This document shows positions 6,901-7,945 of a DNA stretch of 7,945 nucleotides, in pieces. Position numbers and translations under genes: made by a program. Position 1 is the stretch's first letter, and every line of letters starts with the position of its first letter. The notes below the pieces were generated by a model that saw nothing but the letters and a program-made list of their open reading frames with translations, ran no database searches and had not been told where the DNA came from. The DNA is from Chloroflexota bacterium (GTDB lineage: Bacteria > Chloroflexota > Ktedonobacteria > Ktedonobacterales > JACDGC01): NCBI GenBank assembly GCA_021812265.1, contig JAKAOI010000088.1, positions 1 through 7,945 of the forward strand, written 5' to 3'.

Positions 6901-7945
6901 GACCTTCGTAACTCATGAAGTTTTGCGCATATTCAATGCGTTCTTTTTCATTCGGCAAACCCGAAAGGTCGATATGAATCAGCGTTATTGGCGTAAATGG
7001 AGCAATTACCTGCGCCGGTGTGCCTTTATCTGCCGTAAATGTTGTGCGCAAAGCGTTTTGCCGTTCATAAATCGTATTCAAACTTTGTTCCAACGCCGCA
7101 AAGTGAAGAGGTCCGCGCATATGAAACGCCATTGGCATATTATAACTGGTATTGCCGGGCTGCAGCTGATCCAGCAGCCACAAGCGCTGCTGCGCATACG
7201 AAAGCGGCAGTTCTTTTCTATCATATGAAACTGCCTTAGTAATCGGCTGTTCATTTGCGTTTTGCGGAGCTTGCTCCTGCATTTTGGTGAGGTATGCCGC
7301 CAAATCCCCCAATATGGCGTGTTCAAAAACAGCAATAAGCGGCATTTCTAAACGCATAGTTTCACGTATTCGAGAAACCAGCCGGGTAGCTAACAGTGAG
7401 TGTCCGCCTAAAGCAAAAAAGTTATCGCGCGCGCTGACTCGATCAACGCGCAATATTTCTGCCCACATTTTGGCCAACATGAATTCCATGGCAGTATTTG
7501 GCGCAATAAACGTATCATCTTCGCGCATAGATTCATGTGTTGGCGCAGGTAAAGCGCGGCGATCGACTTTGCCGCTGGAATTCAGCGGAAATGCGTCTAA
7601 AGCTATAAATTCCGCGGGTACCATATACGCAGGAAGCTGCGCCTGCAAATATTCACGTAAACTTTGCGCAGCAAAGGAACCGTCCGGCACAACATACCCT
7701 ACCAAATATTTTTCGCCGTAAGCGTCTTTATGAACGGTAACCACACAATCGCGCACCAGTGGGTGCTGCGCCAGCCGATGCTCAATCTCCCCCGGCTCAA
7801 TGCGATATCCCCGAATCTTCACCTGCTGATCGAGCCGCCCTAAAAACTGAACCGTCCCATCTTCCAAATACCGCACCAAGTCTCCCGTGCGGTACAGCCG
7901 CTCATTCGGCTCTGCGCTGAAGGGGTCCGGTAAAAACTTTGATCG
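3908..7945 (-). CDS. Non-ribosomal peptide synthetase, (A)-PCP-C-A-PCP, N-terminus beyond right edge
   Basis: A single frame is open from the right edge to the TGA at 3908, giving 1345 visible residues; the codons before 7879 already read ERLYRTGDLVRY, the A7-A8 region of an adenylation domain, so the true start is outside. The domains, entered separately below, are: end of an A domain, PCP, LCL-type C domain, complete A domain, PCP, then a 31-residue tail. The protein activates amino acids as adenylates, loads them on phosphopantetheine arms and joins at least two residues in the cytoplasm. All core motifs look intact. No epimerase, methyltransferase, thioesterase or reductase follows the last PCP, so chain release must come from another protein. 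The gene is coupled to the LanB-like gene downstream, and its promoter lies outside the window. Substrates cannot be named with confidence. Confidence 0.95.
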   Translation of the reverse strand, partial: RSKFLPDPFSAEPNERLYRTGDLVRYLEDGTVQFLGRLDQQVKIRGYRIEPGEIEHRLAQHPLVRDCVVTVHKDAYGEKYLVGYVVPDGSFAAQSLREYLQAQLPAYMVPAEFIALDAFPLNSSGKVDRRALPAPTHESMREDDTFIAPNTAMEFMLAKMWAEILRVDRVSARDNFFALGGHSLLATRLVSRIRETMRLEMPLIAVFEHAILGDLAAYLTKMQEQAPQNANEQPITKAVSYDRKELPLSYAQQRLWLLDQLQPGNTSYNMPMAFHMRGPLHFAALEQSLNTIYERQNALRTTFTADKGTPAQVIAPFTPITLIHIDLSGLPNEKERIEYAQNFMSYEGQHVFYLANGPLIRFTLAHMGTDWHILIVNMHHICSDGWSLAIFTEELAALYAAYLQGLPSPLPPLELQYADYAVWQREQSHNAEQERQLAYWKDRLQDFPSVLSLPTDYTRPALQNYQGAYLGFSIPETLSDLLRIFSKQNNATLFMTLLAIFQILLSRLSGQSDIVAGIPIANRTRAEVEKIIGFFVNMLPMRIDLAQNLSFRELIAQIREIALGAFSHQDIVFDRLLEELNVARDLSHNPIFQVSFNVVNTPELTSRWGDLQVEISMPEDIGSKFDLTVYVEEMAREIKLELLYSASLFASPRMQEFAGQYIYLAEQAMQFPDTPLRQFSLVTPAIQPILPDPSMPLSDRWEGAVHELFAKQAARLPNKLAVRDSQDEWSYHELEERSNQLARFLMQRGVLLGSVVAVYAHRNASLVWAILGIFKAGAAYTILDPAYPPARLLYYAQQTQAQAVITVAGSGDLPQELLAFFGGEESQRIIALPRLSAARATQFLAEFSPEPPLHAETNPDDIASITFTSGSTGQPKGILQRHGPLTHFFPWMQTTFGLDEHDRYAMFSGLSHDPLQKDIFTPLCFGATVCVPDPNEIASPGWSAKWMAQEGITFANFTPAMLQLVTQLPSTEQYLCLPALRYAFVVGDTLKRHDVSRLWAIAPYVKCINVFGSTETQRAVSYFPIPREEQTQEWQITKEVIPLGRGMGDTQILVLTPERAMCGVGEQGEIVMRSPHLAKGYLKNDALTQDRFIVNPFTHDPTDRMYCTGDLGRYLPTGDVEYVARSDQQTQIRGFRVEPGEIEAILREYPAVRETAVVAHGDGDNKRLIAYVVLSQEFTAPQIADELRKFTQTKLPIYMVPAAFVVIPALPLTPNGKLDRKALPAPAERQTVDAAAEEPSTPTEVALALLWQDVLNMSHIGIDDNFFDLGGHSLLATQLLSRIIESINNTVTLRMLFEAPTIRDFAATIDRLSNNQNSGQPALLPRTRVVHRQSAAALPNDEQPE
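4004..4231 (-). other. NRPS peptidyl carrier protein 2 (terminal)
   Basis: The motif DNFFDLGGHSLLATQL is intact, with the phosphopantetheine Ser at visible residue 1273 (codon 4127-4129). This is the last catalytic unit of the protein; only a tail without recognisable domain follows it. Confidence 0.92.
4265..5842 (-). other. NRPS adenylation domain 2, LYS2/aminoadipate-reductase-like
   Basis: The ATP-binding core is intact: TSGSTGQPKG (visible residues 868-877), FGSTETQRAVSYF, YCTGDLGRY, QTQIRGFRVEPGEIE and NGKLDRKALP. The central part (SHDPLQKDIFTPL, then FTPAML, then AFVVGD, then STETQRAVSYF) is the LYS2 pattern rather than that of ordinary NRPS A domains. Aligned by eye to GrsA, the binding-pocket residues read D-P-K-N-F-V-V-R-A-K, with Asp235 kept and two basic residues at 239 and 330. 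LYS2 itself, from memory, is D-P-R-H-F-V-M-R-A-K. The basic pair suggests a substrate with a second carboxylate, such as aminoadipate or Glu/Asp (inference, low certainty). Confidence 0.8.
5915..7219 (-). other. NRPS condensation domain, LCL-like
   Basis: Motifs in order: LPLSYAQQRLWLLDQL (C1), RxxALRTTF (C2), MHHICSDGWS (C3, with HHxxxDG at visible residues 379-385 and catalytic second His), YADYAVWQR (C4), IGFFVNMLPMR (C5) and HQDIVFDRLLEEL (C6). The wording of C1, C3 and C5 fits domains that join two L-residues rather than DCL, starter or cyclisation domains. The subtype is judged by eye. Confidence 0.9.
7280..7501 (-). other. NRPS peptidyl carrier protein 1
   Basis: The motif DNFFALGGHSLLATRL is intact. 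The Ser that takes phosphopantetheine is visible residue 183 (codon 7397-7399). The segment is of normal PCP length and ends in the usual helix (GDLAAYL). Confidence 0.92.
7541..7945 (-). other. NRPS adenylation domain, C-terminal subdomain only (module n)
   Basis: Visible residues 1-135 contain LYRTGDLVRY (A7), GRLDQQVKIRGYRIEPGEIE (A8, residues 36-55), LPAYMVPAEF (A9) and SGKVDRRALP (A10, with the catalytic Lys). The specificity-determining part lies outside the window, so the substrate of this module is unknown. Confidence 0.9.

Noticed and set aside
4100..7420. The two similar carrier-protein regions as a DNA repeat
   Set aside because: The likeness comes from two homologous PCP domains; the DNA has diverged too much to count as a recent duplication.
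1882..7721. Several antisense frames of 60-145 codons within the LanB-like and NRPS genes
   Set aside because: They mirror strongly conserved coding sequence on the minus strand and show no family features or binding sites of their own.
3908..7879. Starting the NRPS at the TTG at 7879
   Set aside because: The frame is open to the right edge and the upstream codons encode conserved adenylation-domain sequence, so the gene is simply cut by the window.
1..7945. CRISPR array, tRNA, rRNA, insertion sequence or attachment site
   Set aside because: No regularly spaced repeats, transposase, terminal inverted repeats or RNA-gene pattern was seen on reading both strands.

Overview
The window looks like one end of a bacterial specialised-metabolite cluster with moderate, AT-leaning base composition. 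It holds an NRPS gene open at the right edge, a lantibiotic-dehydratase-like (LanB) gene coupled to it, an exported SnoaL-like protein, and the first codons of an ABC-transporter permease open at the left edge. Taxonomy cannot be fixed from this alone. The twin-arginine leader and the mix of NRPS domains would suit Chloroflexota, Cyanobacteria or another environmental NRPS producer; this is a weak impression.

Layout, left to right. 1-208 (-) is the start of a dipeptide/oligopeptide-type ABC permease. 209-496 is an AT-rich divergent intergenic region with a good sigma70-like promoter for the permease and two short inverted repeats. 497-1174 (+) is a Tat-signal protein with a SnoaL-like domain. 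1175-1325 is a short convergent intergenic region with a weak, possibly structured inverted repeat. 1326-3911 (-) is an 861-residue LanB-type protein, close to the glutamylation half of a class I lantibiotic dehydratase and without the SpaB_C elimination domain. 3908-7945 (-) is an NRPS, incomplete at its N-terminus, with visible order (A)-PCP-C-A-PCP and no thioesterase or reductase.

The NRPS is transcribed first and its stop overlaps the LanB start (ATGA), so the two are very probably co-translated and work together. The NRPS ends on a loaded carrier protein with no release domain. Its last adenylation domain is of the LYS2/alpha-aminoadipate-reductase kind, which in known proteins is normally followed by PCP and a reductase. 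Here the next protein is instead a LanB-like enzyme, a family that uses aminoacyl-tRNA. A working inference is that the LanB protein modifies or releases the carrier-bound peptide, possibly by adding an amino acid from tRNA. Nothing in the sequence proves this. The permease and the exported SnoaL protein could serve export or late processing, or could be unrelated neighbours.
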